This document shows, piece after piece, positions 33,877 to 46,063 of a stretch of DNA of 64,000 nucleotides. The translations under genes and the position numbers were made by a program. The notes beneath the pieces are model-generated. The model was not told the origin of the DNA, made no database searches, and saw nothing but the letters and a program-made list of their open reading frames with translations. Location: positions 11,341,461 through 11,405,460 of the forward strand of contig OY848919.1 in assembly GCA_963693285.1 (NCBI GenBank). The letters run 5' to 3'. The stretch's first letter is position 1. The number at the start of each line of letters is the position of its first letter. Source of the stretch: Xestospongia muta. Lineage: Eukaryota > Porifera > Demospongiae > Haplosclerida > Petrosiidae.

Positions 33877-34356
33877 AGGGACATTGCGATGTGGTTGGAC
33901 TTTATAGCGTCTTAAAAATGAAGGCACGCCACAAATATCTAACAATCCAAACACAATATTGTACAGACATAAAGGAATAAATCCTGTAAACCAAGTCCCT
34001 AAAAATATAGACAAAGATAGTTTTATAGTTAACGTGTATATATTAGTTGGTAGCAGATGCTTACAATATCCTGGTCCATCTGTTGTCATATACGTAACTT
34101 AATGCTTCTCATTACTATATCACAACTATCAATAACTAAAGACAATGACAATATTTGACCTCAATTCAATACTATATCAATATGCTCAATCTAACAGTGC
34201 TTGTCAGAAAAGGTCACAACTAGTACTGAAAGGTCAATGACATAATTAGTCATGTATTACAATAATTCCTCTCCACTTACCCCATACAAACATCCATCAG
34301 TCATTCTTGCCTGAAGCTTCATAGATCCAGTTCCAGAGGTTGACAATAGCACTCAT
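33877..34356 (-). pseudogene. duplicated 5' fragment of the FAXDC2-like gene (exons 1-2)
   Basis: Exon 1 copy at 34281-34356 and exon 2 copy at 33877-33998 match 29811-29886 and 29270-29391. In exon 1 the Trp-Trp pair codon TGG has become TGA (near 34298), a premature stop. Homology ends abruptly at about 33876, inside the former donor site, so exons 3-5 are absent. It marks the edge of the duplicated receptor unit. Confidence 0.88.
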
Positions 34357-34537
34357 CTCTTATTTTGCTCTCATCTATATATAACTAACTGTTTTGCCCC
34401 ACCCAAGCTTAGCAAAAATGCAATGAATATACTTATAAACTACAACAGCTGAAAGGTCAAAATTATAACTATTGTATTAAAAATCTGATTTAAGCAAAAC
34501 AAAAATAATGTTATATTTTAAAAATTATTATAATAAT

Positions 34538-37215
34538 TTAAACTTCTTGTTCGATGAACTCAGAATAAAACAAAACATGAAAGGGAGCGAGTTTCCATTT
34601 TTTTGCTTTGTCTTTTTGCTTTAGTTTCACATTATGAAAAGTAAAGTTCTTACATTTTAATATTGGATACTGAGCATCACTATATTTACAGCATCCCCAC
34701 ACACCCCATTCCTCACTGCATTTAACACAACCAATTTTGACAGCGCAGGTAATCTCTGCTGTTGTGATTGGCTTTCGTTTACTTGCCATCTTTTTCATCT
34801 TTTTCATGAATGATTTCTTTGGTACAATATACTGAGGTTCGGAAGTAATGGTGCCATATTTATAAACATCTGAACCTTTGCATGCCACAACTCCACACTT
34901 ACAGCATAGCAATTCAACATCTTCAGCTTCCCATATTTTGTGATGTTCTGCTTTTGCTTTCAGACGTTGTTCTCTTAGATACAGAATTTCTTCCTGCATC
35001 TTTAATAATTCAGATGAATCAACTGACACAAGACTGACAGCAGCATCTGCCAATGCTTTTTTCTCTTCATTTAAAAGTTGATTATAATGCATAGCAGAAT
35101 TGGATGTTATAATTGTATGCATTACACTCTCATTGGCTCTGGCCCGACCTTGTGCCTGTACTTCAGCAATTTCATTTGACATAATCTGAAAGCGAATCAC
35201 CATGTTACATTCTGGTACATCAAGGCCTTCTTCCAAGACAGATGTTGTTGATAGAATATTAAACTCCCCACTTCTAAATCCTTCAATTTTTCTTATTTGC
35301 TCTTCTTTTGACATTCCATTTCTTGAATTACCACAAATCGATGAAGATCGAATTATACCTTTCAATTTTGATGAATTTTTAATCCATTCAACAATGTAAT
35401 GAGTATGTACAATATCTCGTACAAAAAATAAACCTCGAGACCCAGGTTTACTGGAAAAGTGTCTATAAAGTAATTCTTCTGCATTTTCAAGTAAGGGGTT
35501 GAAAGTTTTAGGAATTTTAGACAATTTGAGCAGCATTTGAGACAGTATCATTTGAAGTTTCCTTTCTGTTTCGTTCATATTTTCATCATCTAACAGGTAG
35601 TTTTGAAGAATTCTTGTTGCATATTCAACCTCGAAGTCTTCATAGGTGATGCGAGCAAGAGCATACACTTCAAGGTACTCTAAAATAGTAATCTGGTCTT
35701 GTTGATTTTCAGCACCATTCAATTGTGCTGCCTCAATTTCATTTCTGATCCAATGCCTGTATGCCTGAGAATTTTGGTCATACCTTACAGACAATTCATG
35801 AGGAAGCATCTGTTCCAGTAATGACATTGTATCTGATATAACTTTGATAACTGGCTCAGTTGGATCACGCTGAGGTAAGAAATGGCTGCTATGACTTGGA
35901 CAAGGTAAAAGCTGGTTTAACTCTTCCACATTTTTTTCAACAACTTTTATGCCATTTGTTGCATCTAGCCATGCACAAAGCTTTTTCTGATGGCTTATTG
36001 CTCTATAAAGTGTTGGATATTTGCCTCTTCCTGCTCCCAGTGATGCAGACATTGCAATAACATGGGGAGAATTACCTAATGTGCTTTTCTCAAGAAGGTA
36101 ATGTTCCATTATTTCAGCATGTGGTTCCCTTCCAATAGTATGGTGGCATTCATCAATCACGAGTAAGGTAGCTACAGAAAGTTGAATTGTTTCTCCACGT
36201 AATTCACCACGTAGCTTCCCTGATGTGCAAACTACTATATCAATCTGAGGAAGAATAGAAGAAATCGATATGTCTGTTTCGCCAGTAACTTCCATGACTG
36301 ACACTCCATCTAAATATTCTTCTAGCTTCATTTTCTGTTGATAAGCAAGTTGCTGGGTTTTTACAATAAAGAAAACCTTTCCTCTGGTGCCTGCTTGTGT
36401 TTTCTTAACAAGATGATCTTTGATAATAATTGCAGCAATGAGGGTTTTACCACTACCAGTAGGGGCACAAAATATATAATTCTCTCCATTCAAACCTGGT
36501 TGTGCTAGTTCCCACTGATAGTTACGTACTCGTTCCTCGGGAAATTTGAGAGCAACAGTTTTTGTTGTGTCGGCAGTGGACTGATCTGAATATGGCACAC
36601 TCTTAGCAGGACTCTCACTAATAACAGTGATTTGGTTAGCAAAATATGTTTCTGTTACAATTATTGGTTCCTTGACAAGTGACTCTGCTATCTTATTAGA
36701 AGTTGACTCATCTACCTAAAGAAAAGAAAGTATAGTATGTGGTGAATAATAAAATAACAAATTCTTACAATTTGCTTTGGTTCACAAATTTGATATGTAG
36801 ACTGCTTACCTTGGACGTCAGTACTCAAACTATTGCCAGCCAATTCTAAAGATTAAGATACAAATTATGTAAGTGTCACATGTAAAATACCTTGATATTT
36901 TGTTTCAATTATAACTGCTAAATCATTTCGACTTAACTCTTTCAAAGTAGAAAGAAAATTTATCAAGACATTTGGACCATGTTTGATCCGATCCCTCAGA
37001 TCATCAAGGATTTCTTCAATGCGTTCTTCCTTTGAATATCTAGTTTCATTGTCTTTCACTTTCTTGTAAACACTTTCAGAAATGACTTCCTTTGAGTAAA
37101 GCTTTCTGGCTAAAGTCTTTGGATCAATACTTGATTCTACAATAGTATCAGTACATTGGCATAGGCTTCTCACAGCCACATCAGAACTTAGTATGGTCCC
37201 ACTCTGATCAGTCAT
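34538..37215 (-). CDS. RIG-I-like receptor 2
   Basis: Same plan as receptor 1: exons 36891-37215, 36769-36845 and 34538-36715, giving 859 aa. It has the CARD-like death fold, then the helicase with APTGSGKT, DECHH, MSASLGAG and QAQGRARA. The regulatory domain has LLCCKCG and IGCVKCSEEWG, so the zinc-type cysteine pairs are kept. It is close to receptor 1 along its whole length, with scattered amino-acid differences in the insertion domain and the C-terminal ~100 residues. The third exon begins VDESTSNK rather than at a Met codon, as expected for an internal exon. It appears intact. Confidence 0.92.
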
Positions 37216-38139
37216 GGCCCTACCTATTTAGCACCAATTGCTTTGTCATCACATTGTTTTGGTTTATTGTGTAGGAGTGGCTTAGTAGCCATCACTATGG
37301 AAACCAGCTCTGAATACTACTGACATGTACAATTTATAATATTGCTACAAGTTACTGATTCAGTTTCAATGTTTTTTTATTTATACAAATAGCGTACTAT
37401 TAAAAACATTCTCATAACTTCATCAACACAATTTATTTTTGGACTACTGGCCCGGTTCAATTTCTCTGTGTTATCAGTACCTAAAGTTAAACAGTTGGCC
37501 ATAACTATATTGTATAGTAATATATTGTATACAGTATACATGAAGATATCTGTTATATCTTAGACATAGTATTTGTTAATTTTGCTAATGACTTTGGACC
37601 CTTACTATATATTGACTAAGGTAGTTTTAAGTGATGACCAAGACAAAACAGAGAGCATGCACTCAACATTTCTATCATTGAACTTGTTCTTTCTAAAGGT
37701 ACCTAAGAAAATTATGAGTAGTATTTAAAGTAAGAAGTACTATTATGTTGAAAACTTCAATATTAGAAATTCATTTTCTGATAGACAAAAATCGTTGCTA
37801 ACTCTAGATCTTTCAGATCAAAGGATGTGCACCACCCACTAGTTATTAATTACAATATTAAGTTATATGGTATTTACTACTGATGATTAATAATGCATTA
37901 ATACAATACTAACGTATTATGTAATTGATGGTTATGTCTACATAAACCATAGTACATTAGTAATGAAAACAGTATTATGATTACTTTTCAGCAAAAATAA
38001 GTTTGCAATTGTAACCTGTATAAAATCAACCGATCAATTTTTACACTGTTTATACAATAATGTGTTACATCTGCACTAATTATAAAGAAAAAATGGCAAA
38101 TATGTAAGCAATGAAAATTAATACTGAACCTATAGCTAT
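37216..38139. promoter_or_regulatory. upstream region of RIG-I-like receptor 2
   Basis: A non-coding repeat of the receptor upstream region. An additional ~350-bp block (about 37340-37690) is shared with the region 5' of the third receptor (about 42180-42500) but not seen next to receptor 1. No gene. Confidence 0.45.
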
Positions 38140-41100
38140 TTAAACTTCTTCCTCTTGTTCAATAAACTCAGTATAAAATAACACATTAAAAGGAACGAGT
38201 TTCCATTGTTTGGAACTTTCTTTTAGCCCCAGTTTCACATTATGAAAAGTAAAGCTCTTACATTTTAATATCGGATACTGAGCATCGCTATATTTCCAGC
38301 ATCCCCACACACCCCATTCGTCACTACAATTAATACAGCCTATTTTGAGAGGACGTGTAATTTCTGCTGTTGTGACTGGCTCTGGTCGCTTACGTGGCAT
38401 CTTTTTCATCTTCAACATGAATGACTGGTTTGGTACAATGTATTGTGGTGCTGATGATGTAATGTCGTATTTACAAACTTCTGAAGCTTTGCACGCAACA
38501 ACTCCACATTTACGACATAGCAATTCAACATCTTTAGTATCCCATATATTTTTACGTTCAGCTTGTGCTTTCAGACGTTGTTCTCTCAAACAGACGATAT
38601 CTTCTTGCATCTTGTGCAATTCCAAAGTGTCTATAGACACATAGTCAATTGCAGTATCTGCCAATGCTTTTCTTTCTTTATTTAAGAGTTGGTTATAGTG
38701 CATGGAAGAATTGGATGTTATAATTGTATGCATTTTACTGTCATTAGCTCGTGCCCGACCTTGTGCCTGAACTTCAGCAATTTCATTCGACATAATCTGA
38801 AAGCGTATCACCATGTTACATTCTGGTACATCAAGGCCTTCTTCTAAGACAGATGTCGTTGACAAAACATTGAACTTTCCATTTTTAAATCCTTCAATTA
38901 TTGTTACTTGTTCTTCCTTTGTCATTCCATGTTTTGAATGACCACAAATAGAAGCTGGTCTAATAAGTTGTTTCAATCTTGCTGAATTTTTCAACCATTG
39001 TACAATGTAATGTGTATGCTCAATATCTCGTACAAAAAATAAACCTCGTGAATCAGGTTTGCTGGAGAAATGTTTATAGAGTATTTCTTCAGCTTTCACC
39101 AGTAAAGGATTAGCAGTTTCAGGAATCTTTGACAATTGATGTAGTGTTTTTGACAGTATGGTCTGAAGTTTCTTTTCTGTCTCATTCATGATGGATTCAT
39201 CATCTGAACGAAGCCTTTGGAGAACTGTTGTTGCGTATTTAGCCTCAAAATCTTCATAGGTCATGCGAACAAGAGCATATACTTCAAGGTGCTCTAAAAT
39301 AGTAATCTGGTCTCGTTGATTTTCAGCACCATTCAATTGTGCTGCTTCGATTTCAATTTTGATCCATTGTTGGTATGCTAGAGAATTTCGATCGTGCTTC
39401 ACGGTCACTTCATGAGGAAGCATCTTTTCAAGTTCTAACATAGTGTCTGATATAATCCTTATGTATGGCTCATTTGGATCTCGTTGAGGTAATGAATGAC
39501 TGTTGTGACTTGGAAGAGATACATGCTGTCTTAATTCATTTAAGTTATTTTTAACAGTTTTTATACTTTTAGCATCTAAACGTGCACAAAGCTTCTTGTG
39601 GTGACTTACTACCTTATCAAGTGTTGGATTCTTGTGTCTTCCAGTCCCTAGAGATGCTGTCATTCCAATAACCTGGGGTAAAGTGCCAAACTCCTTCTTT
39701 TCAAGAAGATAGTGTTCCATAATTTCAGCATATGGATCATTGCCAGCAGTATGATGGCATTCATCAATTACCAGTAAGGTTGCTGTAGAAATCTTCATTT
39801 TTTCTCCCTGAAGTTGAGCTTGTAGCTTTCCTGATGTACAGACTACTATGTCATGCTCGGACAGACAAGAAGAAATTGATGCATTTGATTCACCAGCAAC
39901 CACTAAAACTGATGCTCCTTGTAAATACTCTTCTATCTTGTCTCTCTGCTGACGAGCAAGTTGTTGGGTTTTAACAACAAACAAAACGTTTGCGTCATTG
40001 CCAGTTACTGCTTTTCTCATGAGGTGATCTTCGATAATTAGTGTTGATATTAGTGTTTTACCACTACCAGTTGGAGCACAGATAATATAATTCTCCCCAT
40101 TCAAGCCTGGTTGTGCCAACTCCCACTGATAATGACGTATATTCTCCTCAGGAAATTTGAGAGAAACGACTTTATCAGAAATCATATCATTTGCAGCAGA
40201 CGCTTCAGCTACATCTTGTTTACTAACAATGGGTGCTACTGAACTTGGTATGTCATGCTGAAACATCCAGAAAGATAACGTAATTCGCAAATTACATAAA
40301 AATAGTCACTCACACTATCCTCAGGCAGAGAAAGTTGACTAGTAGAGAATGTGTTAACATCCGATGTACTTTCTTCTTGTTGAATATTAGGAATTATTTC
40401 TTGCTTTCCTAATCATTAGTGTATTTTTAATTATGGAGGATGAAACAATGTATGTTTGTATGCTATACTTAATTGTATTTGTTTTCTAAGCTTAAATATT
40501 CTATAGACTTTTTTCTGAACACATACATGTATCCAATATATAGAAATTAACCTCACACATTGACTCATTTATTCATAATATTAATAGTATGTACCTTTTT
40601 AACCTCTTACTTATGTTATTAGGTGAAGTAACATCCATGTTAAATAAACACTTACTTAAGGACAATGCAAAGGTGTTAGGTTGTTCCAATGTAGCGGAAT
40701 TGTTAGCTTGATAGCTAATGACTTCATCAGTCACTACAATAATGGAGAATAATTTAGAAATAAATGTGGAACAAAAGTAAGAATACGATACAAAGTAATT
40801 GTTCAATGTCTAAAAGACACTGCATGTATGTATAACAAGGAGTATATTTTTAAAAGCCATTATAATTAAAAATTTACTTGATCTCTTAGAGGGATATTCA
40901 TCCTCTCCTTCTAAATCATTCTTTCTCTTTCTTGTTGTATGAAGAATGTTAGCATCATATGCTGTTTTTTTAGTTTCACTTTCAATGGGATCAGATAACA
41001 TGTGTTTTCTGTTGGTAGTCAAAGATAAATGTTCCCTCTCTGTAGTCAATGGTGAGTCAAAAGGACTTGATTCTATATTTTAAGAAATTAGATAAATCCT

Positions 41101-42031
41101 TGTGCATAATCAAGTAAAACTTACCTTCGATATGACACAACATTTCTTCTTTGTTTTCTTTTTCACCACATTCTTTTTCTGTTATAAAATAAAATTAGCT
41201 AATTCAATAGCCAATATAATAACATGATACTTAGTGCGAGAGTATAATGAGAGTATGCCCACTACTAATAGGGGCACAAAATATATAATTCTCTCCATTC
41301 AAACCTGGTTGCGCTAGTTCCAACTGATAGTCGCATACTCGTTCCTCAGGAAATTTGAGAGCAACATTTTTTGTTGTGTCAGCAATGGACTGATCTGAAT
41401 ATGGCACACTCTTAGCAGGACTCTCACTAATAACAGTCATTTTGTTAGCAACAGATGTTTCTGCTACATTCACTAGTTCCTTGACAAGTGGTTCTGCTAC
41501 CTTATTAGAAGTGGACACATCCAACATCTAAAGGTAAAGAAAGTAGTATGTAGTAGATAAATTAAAGAAGTAACTTTTTCTTACAGTTTGGCTTAGTTCA
41601 CAAATTTGATTTGTAGATTGTTTACCCTGGATGTTAATAGTCAGGCTATTGTCAGCCAATTCTAAAGATTAAGATACAAATTACATAAGTGTCACATGTA
41701 AAATACCTTGATATTTTGCGTCAATTATAACTGCTAAATCATTTCGATCTAATTCTTTTAAAGTACAACGGAATTTTGTCAAAACATTTGGATCATATTT
41801 GATCCGATCCCTCAGATCATCAAGGATTTCTTCAATACGTTCTTCCTTTGAATATCTAGTTTCTCCATCTCTTACTTTCTTGTATACACTTTCAGAAATG
41901 ACTTCCTTTGAGTAAAGCTTTCTTGCTAAAGCCTTTGGATCAATACTTGATTCTACAATAGTATCAGTACATTGGCCTAAGGCTCTCCAAGCATCATCAG
42001 AACTTAGTATGGTCCTACTCTGATCAGTCAT
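38140..42031 (-). CDS. RIG-I-like receptor 3 with extended linker; 5' end uncertain
   Basis: The helicase and regulatory domain exon is 38140-40257 (APTGSGKT, DECHH, MTASLGTG, QAQGRARA, LLCRKCG, IGCINCSDEWG). Four extra phase-1 linker exons precede it: 40314-40408, 40656-40733, 40878-41072 and 41125-41178. Together they add about 140 polar residues between sensor and helicase. The death-fold exon at 41707-42031 ends in phase 1 and would splice directly to 41178 if the helicase fragment at 41231-41661 is skipped, giving 954 aa. That death-fold exon is nearly identical to those of receptors 1 and 2, while the helicase here is clearly more diverged, so the 5' end may be a secondary graft. The core is certain; the first exon is inferred. 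Confidence 0.75.
41231..41661 (-). pseudogene. truncated RIG-I-like helicase fragment between exons of receptor 3
   Basis: The second exon (41585-41661) and the first ~290 nt of a helicase exon (to 41527) match receptor 1. The Walker A motif is ruined (APISSGHT for APTGSGKT), and homology stops right after it, near 41253. A TAA stop precedes the next donor-like site. If transcribed with 41707-42031 it would give only a death-fold protein of about 230 aa. Confidence 0.75.
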
Positions 42032-43812
42032 GGCTCTGCCTATTTAGCACATTTGCAATGTCATCACATAGTTTTGGTTTAGTGTAGGAGTGGCAATATT
42101 CAACTCAGTAGCCATCACTATGGAAACCAGTTGTGAATACTCATATAAGATATAATATTATATACAATACATAATATTGCTACAAGTTACTGATTTAGTT
42201 TCAATGTTTTCTTTAGACAATAGTGTAATATTAAAAACATTCTCATACTTTGTCACCACAATTTATTCTTGGACTACTGGTTTGGCTCAATCTCTCTTTG
42301 TGTTATCAGTAGCTAAAGTTAAACAGTTGGCCATAACTATATCGTATTGTATACAGTATACATCAGGATATCTGTTATATCTTTGACATAGTATTTGTTA
42401 ATTTTGCTAATGACTATTGAATCCTTACCACATTGAGTAAGGTATCTTTAATTGATGACCAAGACAAAACAGAGAGCATGCACTCACTGTTTCTATCAGT
42501 AAGGTTCTTTCCACTTGTTCTATCTAAAGGTACCTAGGATAACCATGAGTATTTTTTGAAGGAGCAAACCATTATGTCAAAACTTTCAATTCAGTTCCTG
42601 AAAGACCAAACTGGCTACCAGCTCTAGATTATTCAGAGCAAAGGATAGGCACCGCCCACTAGTTACTAATTACAATACTAAGTATGTGTAATTTCTACTG
42701 TTGTCATTGGCCCCTGGTCACTTCCATGGCATCTTTTCATCTTCAAGATGAATGATTGTTTTAATATATTGTGGTGCTGATGATAAAATGTCATATTTAC
42801 AAACGTCTGAAGCTTTGCATGATACAACTCCACATTTATAACATAGCAACTCAACATTTTTATTATCCTATATTTTGTTACACCTACTACTTTCTAAAAA
42901 ACATGGGTGGAGTCAGTACTAACATCACCCACCATTCATTTTAAAAATAATCATTAATAACTTGTATATTATTGACATTTATATAGAATTATAGTAGATA
43001 GTTATGATGCTAGCTAAAATACTTCTGTCATTGACATAACTAATGTAGTCATTACTTGTTATTATATATCATACTTCAATACAAAATCAATAGTTTAAGT
43101 TCCAATTTTTGAGGTATGGGGTTCTAGGGTATAGTATCAATTTTCCATTATAGTATGGCACTTCAGTACTGGTACTTTAGACACTTCTTAAGATTATTAG
43201 TATTATGTATTATCAATAAAATAAGGAATATGATAATTGATGAATTTTGAAAACTTCCATTACATAAAATGATTGTGAAGGTAGTCCATTTGAGTTATAG
43301 TCATTGTGATTAATATGTAAATTGTTAATTATTGTAATTCATTAATTATTATAATCGTAATTAATTGTTCCATTTTATCTAGTTATTCTGTATATCTGGT
43401 TTCTATGGTTACCTCCATAATTAATTTACGATTTACCTGTGGTATATAAAGCTATCATTCAATTGTTATACAACTGGCTATATTTATTATTATCATGGTT
43501 ATCTTTATTGTTATATAATGGTTATCATATTTATTATATGTGGTTATGGTAAATTATTACAAACAGTTGCAACATCATCACGTTATAATATAAGAGTGCC
43601 ATAACCTCTGTAATAACAGCCATTAGTAAAGAGAATAGACTAAAATGTAGGACTGAATTTTGTAAACACATCTTGTGTTTGATTCAGTTTCATTGTTTAC
43701 ATTTAATTATCAAAAATGACGTTCATTATAGAAAACATATCACAAATTTTGAAAGAAATGTTTGACACAGTTGTTAGTTCATACTACTCAACTACTCGTG
43801 TAATCAAAGATA
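42032..43812. other. intergenic, receptor upstream region then AT-rich spacer
   Basis: 42032-42500 repeats the receptor upstream region, 42690-42890 is the receptor relic, and 42900-43812 is AT-rich sequence with imperfect ttatcatggtta-type repeats at 43480-43560. This is also where the strand changes to the plus-strand transporter array. No further gene is seen. Confidence 0.55.
42690..42890 (-). pseudogene. relic of a RIG-I-like C-terminal domain
   Basis: About 200 bp matches the regulatory-domain part of receptor 3 (around 38360-38560). Shared phrases include ttcatcttcaa.atgaatga, tattgtggtgctgatgat and acaactccacattta. Indels and stops break it. It is a fourth, decayed receptor copy upstream of receptor 3. 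Confidence 0.75.
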
Positions 43813-45585
43813 ATGGCAGCTAGGCTAGAGAACTCTCTCATTTCTACCAGATCATGGGGCACTGATATATCTGAAGCTTCACAAACTACGAGACCTATTG
43901 TCCATTCAGTTAGTATAACATCAACAGATGGCAGAGCTATCAGTACAACTAACAGTTGCTGTGGCCATAACTATCGTATTCAGTTTGTCTTCTCTAAAGG
44001 AGCATATCTACTTCTTGTGTGGATATTCCTAATACACATATTTCTCCCATTCCCCACATCACTCCATCTACTTCAATTGGCGCTAGATTACCATCACAGA
44101 GTTCCCGACAGTATCCACGGAAACCTCTACAGAGCTTTGTTTATCCTATACCCATTGATGGGTTGGTTAGCTGATGCTAAGATTGGTCGTTATAAAGCTA
44201 TAATATACAGTATATTCAGTATATTCATTGCTTCTATATTAATGTCCATTGGATATCTCATACACGTTTATAATGGAGAACAGTACACCTCACTTAAAAT
44301 TATATTTATTACTATCCTAGGTGTAAGTATTATCTTTAATGTAGCTGGGTTTGCTTGTTTTGATGCTAACATTATTCCTTTCTTGACTGATCAAGCTCAA
44401 GGAGCTTCTGGAGAAAAGCTGAGTGCATTGATACATTGGAATTTCTTGGTGAGTGCTATATCTGAAGCCTTCAACATTTTTATGTCAACTACATCTACTA
44501 TATTAGCAAGTAAGCACCTGATAATTGCTATACTTGTCATGCATTCATTACTAGTTGGTTTTGCTATTATTACTTTTGCCTTTTGTGAACACTGGCTAGA
44601 TACCACTCCTCAAATTACTAATCCATTCAAATTGATTTTCAAAGTACTCAACTATGCTAGAAAGAATAAGTACCCAAAGAATCGTAGTGTCTTGACCTAC
44701 TGGAAGGAGGATTATCCTTCCAGACTGAACTTAGGTAAGGAAAAATATGGTGGACCATTCTTGGAGGAGGAGGTAGAAGATGTCAAAACTACAATAAGAT
44801 TGCTACCACTTGTTTTCCTTTCAACTGGGTTTGGTATTTTAACAGACTCCATCCAATACATCAAACATCTTCAACATCCAACATTGAATAGTAATTGGAG
44901 AAGAGTTGCCCAAGCTTTACTTGAAGACTACTTTTTCCATAATGCCATTTATATGATAGTTTTTATCATAGCTTTTGCCATCTTCATCTATCCTTGTTTT
45001 TATAACTACATTCCCAGTCTCATGAAGAGGATAGGTTTTGGTCTGAGTCTTTGTACATTAAGTGTCTTATATTATGTCATATTGGACCCAGTAGCTCACA
45101 CTGTTACACATCATGATGTGTGCTTATTTACTAACACAACAGCAAGTCTGACTTTAGACTATCGTTGGTCATTTCCTCCTGTCATTTTGGCTGCTCTTGG
45201 TGAAATGTTCATTATACCATTTGCAGTAGAACTCATTGTAGCTCAAACACCTGGTCCAATGAAAGGATTTATGGTTGGACTATGGTTTGCCTTTTATGGA
45301 TTTGTACAATTGATTTGTCTTAACCTTAATTACCCCTTCACTGCTATCTCAGACACAGCACAGCCTAGTTGTACTTTCTACTACTACATCACCAAAACTA
45401 TAATAAGTGTAGTCTTCCTGGTGTTGTTTATCTATTTGGCTCATCGTTACACAATGCGTGTTCGTGATTGTCCAATAAATTTCCATATTTTTGCTGAGAA
45501 CCACTATAATAAATATTTGTGTATTAATTCAAGAAATGATGATAGCGATAGTAGTGCTTGTTCAAGTTGTGAGAATTCCCCGTAG
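43813..45585 (+). CDS. POT/PTR-family transporter, array copy 1 (type I)
   Basis: An intronless 590-aa frame. It has a polar N-terminus of about 55 residues ending in NSCCGHNYRIQ, then about 12 hydrophobic helices. The family loop motif is LADAKIGRYK near residue 120. ACFDANIIPFLTDQ lies around helix 4, YARKNKYPKNRS and LEEEVEDVKTTIR come before helix 7, and IVAQTPGPMKGFMVG near helix 10. A Ser/Asp-rich cytosolic tail closes it. POT proteins typically take up small peptides with protons; substrate is unknown here and the helix-1 ExxER motif is missing. It has a type I N-terminal half, shared with the copies at 50582, 57230 and 59642. Confidence 0.87.
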   Translation: MAARLENSLISTRSWGTDISEASQTTRPIVHSVSITSTDGRAISTTNSCCGHNYRIQFVFSKGAYLLLVWIFLIHIFLPFPTSLHLLQLALDYHHRVPDSIHGNLYRALFILYPLMGWLADAKIGRYKAIIYSIFSIFIASILMSIGYLIHVYNGEQYTSLKIIFITILGVSIIFNVAGFACFDANIIPFLTDQAQGASGEKLSALIHWNFLVSAISEAFNIFMSTTSTILASKHLIIAILVMHSLLVGFAIITFAFCEHWLDTTPQITNPFKLIFKVLNYARKNKYPKNRSVLTYWKEDYPSRLNLGKEKYGGPFLEEEVEDVKTTIRLLPLVFLSTGFGILTDSIQYIKHLQHPTLNSNWRRVAQALLEDYFFHNAIYMIVFIIAFAIFIYPCFYNYIPSLMKRIGFGLSLCTLSVLYYVILDPVAHTVTHHDVCLFTNTTASLTLDYRWSFPPVILAALGEMFIIPFAVELIVAQTPGPMKGFMVGLWFAFYGFVQLICLNLNYPFTAISDTAQPSCTFYYYITKTIISVVFLVLFIYLAHRYTMRVRDCPINFHIFAENHYNKYLCINSRNDDSDSSACSSCENSP

Positions 45586-46063
45586 CTACAACATGATAAT
45601 GTTCTTTTGTTGTTGAGTTACATGCAAATCATCTTTTACAATTTATTTTCAGTTTCAATGTTTATTTATTGGTAACAGCAACAGTACATGATATTGATAA
45701 CTACAGAGAGTTTATTTTCAAAATGAATTCATTGTTGTTGTGTATGTAATGTTGAAAATGCATCCATTGTACTTACAAGGATTAAATATACTCTTACTAC
45801 GATACACACTACATTATGTATTATATATTACATTATTATACTATAACAATCATTCATGTAATGACATACATTGTGTGTATACAGTTGGATATACATTCAT
45901 GATATCTACTGCTATATTTACATTATGTTAGTAAAGGTTATTGATTTGCTTTCACTGTTTAGTCAATGCACTATACTCCATTATTGAAATATCATGAACA
46001 GAGCCGACAGTCTACCTTGACAGTGGTCATACATAAGTCTGAGTCTTTAAGTACCAGAGCAAA
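45586..46063. other. spacer between array copies 1 and 2
   Basis: Non-coding. It repeats closely at 52355-52828. The last ~60 bp before the next start (acagtggtcatacataagtc...agtaccagagcaaa) are conserved before every type II/III copy and may hold the promoter or 5' leader. Confidence 0.5.
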
